Shown: positions 1-8,561 of the stretch, in pieces
How the letters are laid out: every line of letters starts with the position of its first letter
Numbering within the stretch: position 1 is the stretch's first letter
NCBI RefSeq assembly: GCF_008711465.1
Contig: NZ_VXKQ01000007.1
Span: forward strand, 124,001 to 188,000
Length of the DNA: 64,000 bases
Direction: 5' to 3'
Origin: Francisella sp. SYW-9
GTDB lineage: Bacteria > Pseudomonadota > Gammaproteobacteria > Francisellales > Francisellaceae
The notes under the pieces: generated by a model
Databases searched by the model: none
What the model was told of the DNA's origin: nothing
What the model saw: the letters and a program-made list of their open reading frames with translations, nothing else
Translations under genes and position numbers: made by a program

Positions 1-1308
1 AAAGATATGTTACCAGCTAAGCCTAGAGTTTTTGGTAAAAAATCACAAAACGCTCAAGAAGCTCACGAAGCTATTCGTGTAACTGCTGCAAATAGAACTC
101 CTGAGTCAATAAAGCAACGTTTAACTGCTGATGAATTTAAACTTTATAGCTTGATCTATAACAGAACTATCGCATCTCAAATGAAGCATGCTACTTTAAA
201 TAGCACATCTGTTGACTTAGTTACAGAAAACAATAAACATAAGTTTAGAGTTACAGGAACTGTTATCGTTGATGCTGGGTTCTTAAAAATCTATAACGTT
301 GAAAAAGATGAGGACGATAAAGATTCTGATGATGAAATAACTTTACCTAAATTTGAAAAAGGCGAAAAGATAAAACTTAATGATGTAATTGTTAAAGCCC
401 ACTCAACAGAACCTCCTCCTCGTTATACAGAAGCATCTTTAGTCAAAGCTTTAGAAAAATATGGTATTGGAAGACCATCAACATATGCAACAATTATCTC
501 TACACTACAACAAAGAGAATATGTTGAAGTTGAAAAACGTCGCTTTATCCCTACAGATAAAGGCCGTATTGTAAATAAATTCTTAACAGAATATTTTAAG
601 AAATACGTTGAGTATTCATATACTGCTGGTCTAGAAAAAGAGCTTGATGAAATTGCTCACCATAAAAATGACTATTTAAGTGTTTTAAATAGCTTCTGGC
701 ATCCTTTTATTGAGAAGATAAACAAAATCTCCGAAGATGTTTCACGTAAAGATGTAGTCACAGAAGAGCTTGATGAAGATTGTCCTGAGTGTGGTAGTAA
801 ACTATCTTCTCGTCTAGGTAAGAATGGTAGATTTATTGGTTGTACTAACTATCCAACTTGTAAATATACTCGCCGAGTTGACAGCGATGGTAAAGAAATC
901 GAAAAAGAAGAACCTACTGTTGTTGAAGGTAGAAAATGTCCAGAATGCGAATCAGATTTACATATTAAGCAAGGCCGCTATGGTAAGTTTATAGGCTGTT
1001 CTAACTACCCAAAATGTAAGCATATGGAGCCTTTGGAAAAACCTAAAGATACTGGTGTTGTTTGTCCTAAATGTAATAAAAACCATATTGTTGAAAAGAA
1101 ATCTCGTAAAGGCAAAGTCTTTTATGCTTGTTCAGGATTCCCTAAATGTAAGAATGCTTACTGGTACCCACCAATAAAAGAGCCTTGCCCTAAGTGTAAC
1201 TCTCCAATTCTTTTACATAAAACAACTAAGAAAGATGGTGAACAAAAAGCATGTCCTAACACAGAATGTGATTATGCGGTGCCTTTTGAAGATAATAAAA
1301 ACACTTAA
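1..1308 (+). CDS. topA: DNA topoisomerase I, C-terminal part (5' end outside window)
   Basis: Type IA topoisomerase, which relaxes negative supercoils. The reading frame is open from base 1, so the gene begins upstream; the N-terminal Toprim domain and the catalytic tyrosine region are not in the window. Visible are the conserved QEAHEAIR stretch, the GIGRPSTYA motif of the cleavage-religation core, and then four C-terminal zinc-ribbon-like modules. These start at CPECGSKL, CPECESDL, CPKCNKNH and CPKCNSPI, and each closes with a second Cys pair (GCTNYPTC, GCSNYPKC, CSGFPKC, CPNTEC). Such C-terminal ribbons bind single-stranded DNA and RNA polymerase in the E. coli enzyme. The next gene is convergent. 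Confidence 0.95.
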   Translation, partial: KDMLPAKPRVFGKKSQNAQEAHEAIRVTAANRTPESIKQRLTADEFKLYSLIYNRTIASQMKHATLNSTSVDLVTENNKHKFRVTGTVIVDAGFLKIYNVEKDEDDKDSDDEITLPKFEKGEKIKLNDVIVKAHSTEPPPRYTEASLVKALEKYGIGRPSTYATIISTLQQREYVEVEKRRFIPTDKGRIVNKFLTEYFKKYVEYSYTAGLEKELDEIAHHKNDYLSVLNSFWHPFIEKINKISEDVSRKDVVTEELDEDCPECGSKLSSRLGKNGRFIGCTNYPTCKYTRRVDSDGKEIEKEEPTVVEGRKCPECESDLHIKQGRYGKFIGCSNYPKCKHMEPLEKPKDTGVVCPKCNKNHIVEKKSRKGKVFYACSGFPKCKNAYWYPPIKEPCPKCNSPILLHKTTKKDGEQKACPNTECDYAVPFEDNKNT

Positions 1309-1445
1309 ATCATAATTAAAATCTATTTTATAATCCTTTAAACACATTCCTAAAACTTTAATCTTATACTGAATACAATACTGTTTAAATGAGTTTAAGA
1401 TGACTGAGTATAATAAATTTTTGATGCTATAGTATAATATTCGAA

Positions 1446-2882
1446 TTAAATCCACATCGGTGGGAAAATGATAGGTAAAATAACTATACAGAATAAACTA
1501 GCAATTATAGCTAGACTAATTATTAAATAGCTAATCTTTGATATACTTACGTTATCTACAACTTGTATTTTATTAGCAAATACCGATAAACAAAACCCAA
1601 ATACAAAGACACAGCCAAACAAGCCTAATGATGTCTTAAACATTGCATTTAACATACCATCTATCATGCCTGCTGTTAGCATCATTATAAATATAAGATG
1701 ATAAGGGTTTGAGCATATTTCCACTCTATTTTTAAATAAGTTCTTAACACTTGTAATAATCACTGTAGCTGCTGCTATAAATGCTGGGATACCCCATTGT
1801 GACCATATCTCGAGTAATAAGTTGTGTGGATAAGCATCAGGTCGCTTAGTAACGGCTATATAATTCCATTGACCTATTCCTGTTAATGGATGCTCAACGC
1901 CAACCCAAAAAGCTTCTTTCCACAAAAGAATTCTACCACTCATACCACTTCTTAAAAGATCAGCTGTTGAATATATCCCAGAATGGACATTTGCCATAAT
2001 AAAATTAGTATAAAATATATCAAGCAAAAAACCACAAATTAATGCAGATATCATTAGCACAGAAGTTAACCTAAAGTATTGGCGTGCAAAAATAAAAACC
2101 AATGGTAATATAACTATATATTCAGCAAATATTGTTCTAAATGCATGATTAATTAGTATAAACCAAGAAAGAGTCAGAGCTATAAATGCGCCAATCTTGT
2201 ATATCGGTCTTAAATCAACAAACCAAGGTAAAAGCAAAAGTGGTAAAAACCAGCTAAAATAATTATCTAGGAAACGAGGGTTTAAACAGTTGTACATATA
2301 TAACAAAACTTTCTGTATATTTCCTGCTATAGCCGGACCATATATAGAATAGTTGGCTAAGGATAACTGAAGAAATAAAGCACCTCCAAAAAATATTAAT
2401 GATAACAATATGATTGTGAAAAAAATCTGTACTCCCTTATTATTACCTTTAATATATGTCGCTATAAATAAAACACAGAAAAATTGTAGAAATGTTACTG
2501 CAACTCCTTTAAATGCTATTGAAGGTGATATAGCAAAAGCAGATGAAATAATTCCTAAGCTAAAAAATATAACTATCGCATATCTAACTATCTTTGAAAA
2601 ACTTTTAAATAACTCTATTACTTTTGATAACAACTGCTTATTAAGCAAGATCGCAGCACTGGCTATACATAGACTATAATAAAATATATAGTACCTATCT
2701 ATAAATAGATAAATATTCATTGAACGTAGATCATTAAAATACTTACCTTTAACATCTGTTACGGGTATTATGTTTAATGTTGTAAAATGCATAAATGGCA
2801 TTAAAAACACAACAAATATAGCTAATGTTAAAAAGTAAAAAACACAATTACTATATGTGATTTTTTGCAAAAATTGCTTCAT
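1446..2882 (-). CDS. pglA: O-antigen ligase/PglL-like oligosaccharyltransferase (PglA-type)
   Basis: Multi-spanning inner-membrane protein of 478 residues with about a dozen hydrophobic segments. It carries the Wzy_C/WaaL-type periplasmic loop: a SGRILLWKEAF block near residues 312-325, followed by HPLTGIG and PHNLLLEIW near 350. This family transfers lipid-linked glycans to lipid A core (WaaL) or to protein (PglL/PilO). In Francisella the homologue next to the LpnA/LpnB lipoprotein genes is known as PglA and glycosylates pilin and DsbA. That role is carried over from family and neighbourhood, not shown by the sequence itself. Three pilin genes lie about 13 kb away. It is the last gene of a minus-strand series after three lipoprotein genes. 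Confidence 0.75.
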   Translation of the reverse strand: MKQFLQKITYSNCVFYFLTLAIFVVFLMPFMHFTTLNIIPVTDVKGKYFNDLRSMNIYLFIDRYYIFYYSLCIASAAILLNKQLLSKVIELFKSFSKIVRYAIVIFFSLGIISSAFAISPSIAFKGVAVTFLQFFCVLFIATYIKGNNKGVQIFFTIILLSLIFFGGALFLQLSLANYSIYGPAIAGNIQKVLLYMYNCLNPRFLDNYFSWFLPLLLLPWFVDLRPIYKIGAFIALTLSWFILINHAFRTIFAEYIVILPLVFIFARQYFRLTSVLMISALICGFLLDIFYTNFIMANVHSGIYSTADLLRSGMSGRILLWKEAFWVGVEHPLTGIGQWNYIAVTKRPDAYPHNLLLEIWSQWGIPAFIAAATVIITSVKNLFKNRVEICSNPYHLIFIMMLTAGMIDGMLNAMFKTSLGLFGCVFVFGFCLSVFANKIQVVDNVSISKISYLIISLAIIASLFCIVILPIIFPPMWI

Positions 2883-2969
2883 TATTATTTTCCCAAATTA
2901 CAAAATTAATTACTTTTATAGTTTAGCAAAAATATATATTTTATTCTTTGGAAAGATTAGAAATTTTAA

Positions 2970-3458
2970 TTATTTGATAGAGACAGAACCTTTGGCTAAT
3001 ATAGAATTATCTGATTTATTAACAACTGTTGCTGTCCATTTTCCTTGACAGATCTTATCATCACTAAGAACACTTTGACTATCACTTGTAATATCTTGAG
3101 TATCTTTAAACTTAGTAATAGGGAAAGAAGTACTATAACAATTAGTATCTTTAGGTGCTGACCATGTTAAGTAAATTGTACCCTGTGGTGCTCCATTCCA
3201 ATTTGTAATAATCTTAGCATCTATTTCATGAGTTTTAGCTTTATAATCTAAATTTAAAGTCGCTGTCGGCTTATCAACAGATAAATCCTCTCCTTCTTGA
3301 TCTGGATTATCTAACTGATCATCTGGATTAACTTTCACAGAATCATCAGAATTATAAAGTCCACTAATAAAAGAACTATAAGACTTACTAAAAGAGTGAT
3401 AAGTATCACTACAGCCTGCCAACCCTAAAACCATTATACAAAGTGCTATTTTTTTCAT
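2970..3458 (-). CDS. lpnB: LpnB-type lipoprotein (Tul4 family paralogue)
   Basis: Lipoprotein of 162 residues with a short signal peptide ending in a lipobox (LAGC, Cys about residue 16). After a polar, Asp/Ser-rich linker of about 50 residues comes a beta-rich domain. Its pattern NGAPQGTIYLTW...CYSTSFPITKF...CQGKWTATV closely matches the second Tul4-type lipoprotein at 4269-4712. Two Cys residues are conserved in both and could form a disulfide. In Francisella these are surface lipoproteins sensed by host TLR2. The molecular function is unknown. The two paralogues flank an unrelated coiled-coil lipoprotein gene, which suggests an old local duplication. Confidence 0.8.
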   Translation of the reverse strand: MKKIALCIMVLGLAGCSDTYHSFSKSYSSFISGLYNSDDSVKVNPDDQLDNPDQEGEDLSVDKPTATLNLDYKAKTHEIDAKIITNWNGAPQGTIYLTWSAPKDTNCYSTSFPITKFKDTQDITSDSQSVLSDDKICQGKWTATVVNKSDNSILAKGSVSIK

Positions 3459-3668
3459 TAATTCTCACCTATTTACTTTCTATTTTACTGAGATTGATTT
3501 TGCTGTTAAATATCAATTTCTTTTTTACTTATTTGGTTACTGATCAAAAGCTAAAAAATGAATTTATTAATATTCCTTCATAAAAATTTAATCAGTTTCT
3601 AATACAAGCTATATTTTAACATTTGAACAAGACAAGTAAAGAAGATAATATTACCAGACTATATTTAA

Positions 3669-4148
3669 TTATTTACTACTAGTCTTTAATTGATTAATTT
3701 GCTGGGATATTTTAGAAGCCTCGTTCGCTTGAGTCTGAGATGTTACCTTTAACTCATTTATTCTGGTTTGGTATTCATTAGCCTGGGCTCTATATTTATT
3801 TATTTTTTCATCTAATTTTACTTTATCTAAAGTTTTCTGTATAAGCTCTTTATTCACAGCAATAGCACTACTATTATTTGGATCTTTAAATTGTGAATAT
3901 GCTGCTTTTAAATCGTTGATATCAGAAGTTAAAGCATCTGAATGTTTTTGTAGAGCATCAGCTTCTTTTCTATAAGCAACTATTTTAGCGCTATACTCCT
4001 CTATTCTAGCTAAATTTTGTGAAGCTTGGTACGTTAATTTCTTTTGAGTTTGTTGTAGCTGCTGCATTTGTTTATGCGCACTTGAAGCACAAGATGTTAA
4101 TATAGCTGCTACGGCAAATATTATTGATATTGATACAATTTTTTTCAT
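3669..4148 (-). CDS. Coiled-coil lipoprotein of unknown function
   Basis: Predicted lipoprotein of 159 residues. The start is placed at the ATG of MKKIVS because it gives a normal signal peptide with lipobox LTSC; an in-frame TTG five codons upstream would only add a non-hydrophobic tail. The mature part is almost entirely Gln/Lys/Ala/Glu-rich and heptad-like, so it should form a long coiled coil. No enzymatic motif is visible. It lies between the two Tul4-type lipoprotein genes on the same strand, with gaps of about 120 and 210 bases, so all three may be transcribed separately. An outer-membrane-anchored structural role is possible but is inference. Confidence 0.75.
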   Translation of the reverse strand: MKKIVSISIIFAVAAILTSCASSAHKQMQQLQQTQKKLTYQASQNLARIEEYSAKIVAYRKEADALQKHSDALTSDINDLKAAYSQFKDPNNSSAIAVNKELIQKTLDKVKLDEKINKYRAQANEYQTRINELKVTSQTQANEASKISQQINQLKTSSK

Positions 4149-4268
4149 AATGCTATAGTCCAATAAAATAACAATGTAGTTACATCATAGCAAAATATAA
4201 AGTAAAAATATATAAGTACAAAATGTCTTGAAATTTGTAAGAAAATTAAAGAAATTTGTTGAAAAATA

Positions 4269-4712
4269 TTAAACTGTTATTGAATCTGTAGCAATTACAT
4301 TCTTATCAAACAGAACATTTGCCGTCCATGTACCATGACAGTATGTCTTACCTTGTTTGATTTCAACAGATGCCCAAGTCTTATCTTTCTTATCGCTATA
4401 CTTAGTAATTGGGAAACTAGTATCATAACACTTAGTATCTTTAGGAGCTTCCCATTGTAATTTAACACTGCCTTGAGGATTATTGTTATATGTAGTATAT
4501 ATTGTAGCAATAATTTGATCTTGGCTATTTTTCTTAAGACTAACTGAAGCTGTCGGTGCAGTTGTACCAGACGCAGTAGTTGTTGCTTCTTGTGTTTTAG
4601 CTTGTTGACCTTGAGAGTCTTTTGCATCTTTACTATCAAAGCCTAAAGTCGAACAACTTGCTAGCCCTATAACAGCTAAAGAAATTGCACTTAATTTAAC
4701 TATATTTTTCAT
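4269..4712 (-). CDS. lpnA: LpnA/Tul4-type major lipoprotein
   Basis: Lipoprotein of 147 residues. The signal peptide ends at lipobox LASC (IGLASCSTLG) and is followed by an Ala/Thr/Gln-rich linker and a beta-rich domain. The block YTTYNNNPQGSVKLQW, the two cysteines in CYDTSFPITKY and the second one in CHGTWTANV are those I recall from the F. tularensis 17-kDa Tul4 antigen, but the linker and many other positions differ. It is anchored in the outer membrane and recognised by host TLR2 in F. tularensis (family knowledge). A likely promoter lies directly upstream at 4761-4790. This gene is one of the strongest genus markers in the window. Confidence 0.88.
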   Translation of the reverse strand: MKNIVKLSAISLAVIGLASCSTLGFDSKDAKDSQGQQAKTQEATTTASGTTAPTASVSLKKNSQDQIIATIYTTYNNNPQGSVKLQWEAPKDTKCYDTSFPITKYSDKKDKTWASVEIKQGKTYCHGTWTANVLFDKNVIATDSITV

Positions 4713-4760
4713 AATCCACGCTCCTGAAAAGTAATTTTATATCATTTAACATTCACTTTG

Positions 4761-4790
4761 ATTATATCAATAATTTTTTAAAAAACACAA
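4761..4790 (-). promoter_or_regulatory. Candidate promoter of the LpnA-type gene
   Basis: On the minus strand TTGTGT (4785-4790) is followed after 18 bases by TATAAT (4761-4766) in the context TTGATATAATC, about 50 bases before the lipoprotein ATG. The -10 hexamer is perfect; the -35 is only partial. Confidence 0.45.
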
Positions 4791-4798
4791 ATTATTTA

Positions 4799-5170
4799 CT
4801 AAATAATTATACAGCTAACATTACGATTTTCATTTACTAACAAATTATATGTTTTACATGCTACATCACTTGCCATGAAATCAACACTCTTACCATTTTT
4901 GGCTAGCTCACTTATTATTTCAACTGGAGGGATAATTTGTGTTTTACCGGTTCCAATAATCACAATCTCTGGATCATTTTTAAGAATAAGTTGTAAGTGA
5001 CTTTTTTGTATATCTTTAACATCAGTTATCTTTTCTTTATAATCAAGAACTTCTATGGCAGATAAAATAAGAGGATAATCATATTCACCAATATTTAACC
5101 TGAACTTACCATCGATATATTCTTTAAAAAATACTGGTGCAGTTATTTTTTCTTCTTGTAAACTCATCAT
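4799..5170 (-). CDS. Mth938-like domain protein (DUF498/NDUFAF3 family)
   Basis: Small soluble protein of 123 residues. The family pattern is clear: PEIVIIGTG in the middle, then a helix, then the C-terminal DVACKTYNLLVNENRNVSCIII, matching the conserved 'A(C/S)RTYN.L..EGR.V.A' block of the Mth938/DUF498 fold. The eukaryotic member NDUFAF3 helps assemble respiratory complex I; the bacterial function is unknown. Two adjacent ATG codons are possible starts; the first is used here. It is divergent from prlC, with about 90 bases between them. Confidence 0.7.
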   Translation of the reverse strand: MMSLQEEKITAPVFFKEYIDGKFRLNIGEYDYPLILSAIEVLDYKEKITDVKDIQKSHLQLILKNDPEIVIIGTGKTQIIPPVEIISELAKNGKSVDFMASDVACKTYNLLVNENRNVSCIII

Positions 5171-5260
5171 AGCAAAAAAACCTTGATTATAATAATATAG
5201 TTATCATATATAAAATTATAACTTATCAATATTATATCTAAACAATATTTTAAGGTGATT

Positions 5261-7267
5261 ATGAATTCAATAACTCAAAATACCAATTTACCTAATCTTT
5301 CACAATTTAAAGTAGATGAAGTAAAACCTGCGATAGACTCTTTATTAGAAATAGCAGATAAAAACTTAAAACAAGCTTTAGAGACTAAGAATCCAAGCTG
5401 GAACACATTATTAAATTTAGAAGAAAATGATGAAAAAATTACTCAAGCGTTTTCTTCTATTTCGCACATGAATGCTGTTTGTAATACTAAAGAGCTTCGT
5501 GAAGGTTATGAATATGCCATAGCTAAGCTTACAGAATTTTATACAAAAGTAGGTCAGAATAAGGAGTTATACAACTTATACAAACAAGTTCAAAAACATG
5601 ACCTTAATAAAGAACAAGCTCAAGCAGTGCGTAAAGCTATAGTTAGTTTTGAGCAATCAGGTGTAAATCTTGATGAGTCTAAAAGAAAACGTCTACAAGA
5701 AATATCTCAAGAGTTAGCACAACTAAGTTCAAAGTTTGAAAATAATGTTTTAGATGCAACAATGGATTGGATATATTCTACAAGTGATGAAAAAGAGCTT
5801 AAAGGTTTATCCAACAACACTATTGAAGCTGCAAAAGCTAAAGCAAAACAAAAAGATTTATCAGATGAGTTTGCTCTTGGTATTGATATCCCAACATATC
5901 TTGCCGTTTTACAACAAGCAGATAACAGATCTCTAAGAGAAAAATTCTATAAAGCATATTGTACAAGGGCATCAAAAGAAGCAGACAATAAGGACTTTGA
6001 CAATGATGAGATAATAGAGCAAATACTCAAACTACGCATTGAAAAATCTGAAATATTAGGCTTTAAAAACTATGCTGAGAACTCTCTTTTCACAAAAATG
6101 GCAGAGACTCCAGAGCAAGTATTAGAGCTTCTAAATAATCTTTTAGAAAAATCTACTCCTCAAGCAAAAAAAGATCTTAACGAACTACGTAGATTTGCTG
6201 AAGATGCTGGCTTAGTTGATGGGCTACAACCTTGGGATACAGCTTATTATTCTGAAAAACTGAAAAAAGCTAAGTTTGATTTTACAGAGGAGGAGCTAAG
6301 AGAATATTTTCCTCTAGAAAAAGTTCAACAAGGTTTATTTACTATACTTAATAAAATATATGGTTTAAAAATACGCGAAAATACAGAATATGCAAAATAT
6401 ATAGATGAGCAACAAACTTTTGATTTTTATAAAAATGATGAATATATTGGCAGTATAATTTGTGATCTTTTTGCTAGAGATAATAAGCGTGGCGGTGCAT
6501 GGATGGATGGATCACGTACTGCATTTATCAACTCAGCCAACCAAGAGCAAAAGCCTGTTGCTTATGTTAACTGTAATTTTCTTGCTCCATCAAAAGATGG
6601 TGCTAACTTAACTCATAACGATGTTGTTACACTTTTTCACGAATTTGGTCATGCTTTACACCATATATTATCCCAAGTTAGCATACCATCTATCTCTGGT
6701 ACAAATGGTGTTGAATGGGATACTATCGAACTACCAAGTCAATTTATGGAGAATTTCTGCTGGAGTGAAGAAGGTCTAGAGTTAATGTCTGGCTCTCGTG
6801 ATGGTAAAGAGTTAACTAAAAAGCAAATATATAAGCTTGTTGGCACAAGAGAATTTCATGCAGCTTTAATGATGATTAGACAGCTTGAATTTGCAATCTT
6901 TGATATGAATATTCACTATAAAAAACTAACAACAGTAGCAGATATCCAAAGCGAGTTAGATAGTGTAAGAGAAAAAATAAACCTAATAAAAACTCCTAGC
7001 TATAATAAATTCCAAAATGGTTTTTCACATATTTTTGCTGGAGGCTATGCAGCAGGATACTATAGCTATAAATGGGCAGAGATATTATCTTCAGATGTTT
7101 TCTCTCGTTTTGAGCAAGAAGGAGTTCTTAGTGATAAAGTCGGCCAAGATTTACTTCAAAACATTATTTCAAAAGGATCTTCACGTGATGCTATGGATAA
7201 TTTTGTAGCATTTAGGGGTCGTAAGCCTAGTGAAGAGGCACTACTTAGACATAGTGGAATTAGATAA
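5261..7267 (+). CDS. prlC: Oligopeptidase A (M3 family zinc metallopeptidase)
   Basis: Cytoplasmic M3-family oligopeptidase of 668 residues that degrades short peptides, including cleaved signal peptides in E. coli. The zinc site HEFGHALHH starts at residue 460, and the third ligand lies in the downstream DTIELPSQFMENF block, as in thimet oligopeptidases. Length fits OpdA (about 680). The start is placed at the ATG at 5261 because AAGG (5252-5255) is spaced five bases before it; the GTG at 5255 would overlap that ribosome binding site. yraN follows after 67 bases containing a REP-like palindrome. Confidence 0.93.
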   Translation: MNSITQNTNLPNLSQFKVDEVKPAIDSLLEIADKNLKQALETKNPSWNTLLNLEENDEKITQAFSSISHMNAVCNTKELREGYEYAIAKLTEFYTKVGQNKELYNLYKQVQKHDLNKEQAQAVRKAIVSFEQSGVNLDESKRKRLQEISQELAQLSSKFENNVLDATMDWIYSTSDEKELKGLSNNTIEAAKAKAKQKDLSDEFALGIDIPTYLAVLQQADNRSLREKFYKAYCTRASKEADNKDFDNDEIIEQILKLRIEKSEILGFKNYAENSLFTKMAETPEQVLELLNNLLEKSTPQAKKDLNELRRFAEDAGLVDGLQPWDTAYYSEKLKKAKFDFTEEELREYFPLEKVQQGLFTILNKIYGLKIRENTEYAKYIDEQQTFDFYKNDEYIGSIICDLFARDNKRGGAWMDGSRTAFINSANQEQKPVAYVNCNFLAPSKDGANLTHNDVVTLFHEFGHALHHILSQVSIPSISGTNGVEWDTIELPSQFMENFCWSEEGLELMSGSRDGKELTKKQIYKLVGTREFHAALMMIRQLEFAIFDMNIHYKKLTTVADIQSELDSVREKINLIKTPSYNKFQNGFSHIFAGGYAAGYYSYKWAEILSSDVFSRFEQEGVLSDKVGQDLLQNIISKGSSRDAMDNFVAFRGRKPSEEALLRHSGIR

Positions 7268-7280
7268 ATTATAATTTTTT

Positions 7281-7307
7281 GTCATCCTGAACTCGTTTTA
7301 GGATTTC
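7281..7307. repeat. REP-like intergenic palindrome (GTCATCCTGA type)
   Basis: A short imperfect palindrome (ATCCT...AGGAT arms) preceded by GTC sits between prlC and yraN. Similar GTCA-initiated palindromes occur in other gaps of this window near 20831 and 51018. Confidence 0.45.
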
Positions 7308-7334
7308 AATTATTACTTTCATAATAAAACAAAT

Positions 7335-7688
7335 ATGCAAACAACAAAAATAGGCAACAAAGCAGAATTACAGGCTTGTAAATTCTTAAACTCTCAAGGG
7401 TTAAAAATTATAGATCAAAACTTCAAAGCCCTACCATATGGTGAAATAGATATTATTGCTCTAGATAAAGATATTTTGATTTTTGTTGAGGTTAAATACC
7501 GTAGTAAAACTAAATTTGCCAAAGCTGAAGAGATGCTTACCTATAGTAAACAACAAAAACTTATAAATGCAGCAAATATCTTCTTACAGCAAAATCCTAA
7601 TTATGAAAACCATGAATGTCGCTTAGACTTAATTGCCATAAATGAAAATGATATTAACTGGATTAAAAATGCTTTTGGAGTAATGTAA
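7335..7688 (+). CDS. yraN: YraN/UPF0102 family endonuclease-fold protein
   Basis: Protein of 117 residues matching the UPF0102 family over its full length. It has the nuclease-like core signature [11 protein letters not shown]...LIFVEVKYR, that is Asp followed by Glu-X-Lys as in restriction-endonuclease-fold enzymes, and a downstream CRLDLIAIN strand. The family is widespread, sometimes linked to Holliday-junction processing, but its cellular role is not settled. No good Shine-Dalgarno sequence precedes the ATG; the upstream region is A-rich. It converges on the broken SDR gene, leaving only three bases between the two stop codons. Confidence 0.85.
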   Translation: MQTTKIGNKAELQACKFLNSQGLKIIDQNFKALPYGEIDIIALDKDILIFVEVKYRSKTKFAKAEEMLTYSKQQKLINAANIFLQQNPNYENHECRLDLIAINENDINWIKNAFGVM

Positions 7689-7691
7689 AGC

Positions 7692-8433
7692 TTACAAACC
7701 ACTACAAAGATCTGTAAAGCTACCTGTTACAAAAGAGGCCTTTTCACTTAACAGCCATAAAATAGCTTCAGCAACCTCTTCAGGTTTACCTCCTCGATTC
7801 ATCGGTAAAGTTTTAGCAATCCTATTAACTCTATCAGGTTCACCACCATCCGCATGAATATCTGTATAGATAAATCCTGGTCTGACACAATTCACACGTA
7901 TACCATCTGCAGCAACTTCTTTAGCAAGTCCAGTTGTTAGAGTATCAATAGCACCCTTAGAAGCTGCGTAATCAACATATTCAAATGGAGCGCCTTTTCT
8001 AGAGGCTCCAGATGAGATATTTACTATTGCACCACCTTTAGCCTTAGACATCCTAACTATCGCTTCCTTACAACAGTAAAAATGACTCATAATATTTGTA
8101 TTAATAACTGTTTTAATACGCTCTCCACTCATCTGCATTAATGACATTTTAGTTTTTAAAATACCAACATTATTTACTAAATGAGTAATAGTTCCCATTT
8201 CACTATCAATTATTTTAAATAGTTTTGAAACTTCTTTCTCATTAGAAACATCAGCTTGTATAGCAATACATTTAGCACCGATTTTTAAAATTTCATCTCT
8301 AACTTTAAAAGCTGAAGCCTCATCATTTAAGTAATTAACACATACAGAATATCCTTCTCTTGCAGCTTGAATTGCTGTAGCAGCCCCCAATACCTCTACT
8401 TGAGCCAGTAATTAGTAAAACTTTATTGTTCAT
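7692..8433 (-). pseudogene. Short-chain dehydrogenase/reductase, frameshifted near the N-terminus
   Basis: Classical SDR with NVGIL, YAASKGAI (catalytic Tyr-X3-Lys), a Ser about 13 residues before that Tyr, and a C-terminal FVTGSFTDLCSG. The ATG at 8433 begins a normal N-terminus (MNNKVLLITGSSRGIG), but at the G5 run (C5 at 8384-8388 on the plus strand) this frame passes into GGCYS and soon stops. The rest of the enzyme (GAATAIQAAREG onwards) continues in the next frame. With four G instead of five the two parts would join exactly inside the cofactor-binding TGxxxGIG motif. Without that join only a TTG start at 8390 remains, giving a protein lacking its first strand. It is a pseudogene, a slippage site or a sequencing error. 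It follows purK on the same strand after 128 bases. Confidence 0.8.
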
Positions 8434-8561
8434 ACTATTAATGAATTTTTCTATGATTAATAAAAGAATATACATTCAATTAGGTTTTTGAAATACATTA
8501 ATACGAAATAGGTTTTAAATATAGCACTATAACTATATAGTTTATTAAAAGTAACTTTTGA

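Noticed and set aside
1213-1455. 80-codon open frame on the minus strand overlapping the end of topA
   Set aside because: It overlaps the zinc-ribbon coding region of topA in antisense, has no recognisable domain or ribosome binding site, and fits chance in AT-rich DNA.
4295-4639. 114-codon open frame on the minus strand inside the LpnA-type gene
   Set aside because: It is a shifted frame of the real lipoprotein gene with low-complexity Leu/Gln content and no signal peptide.
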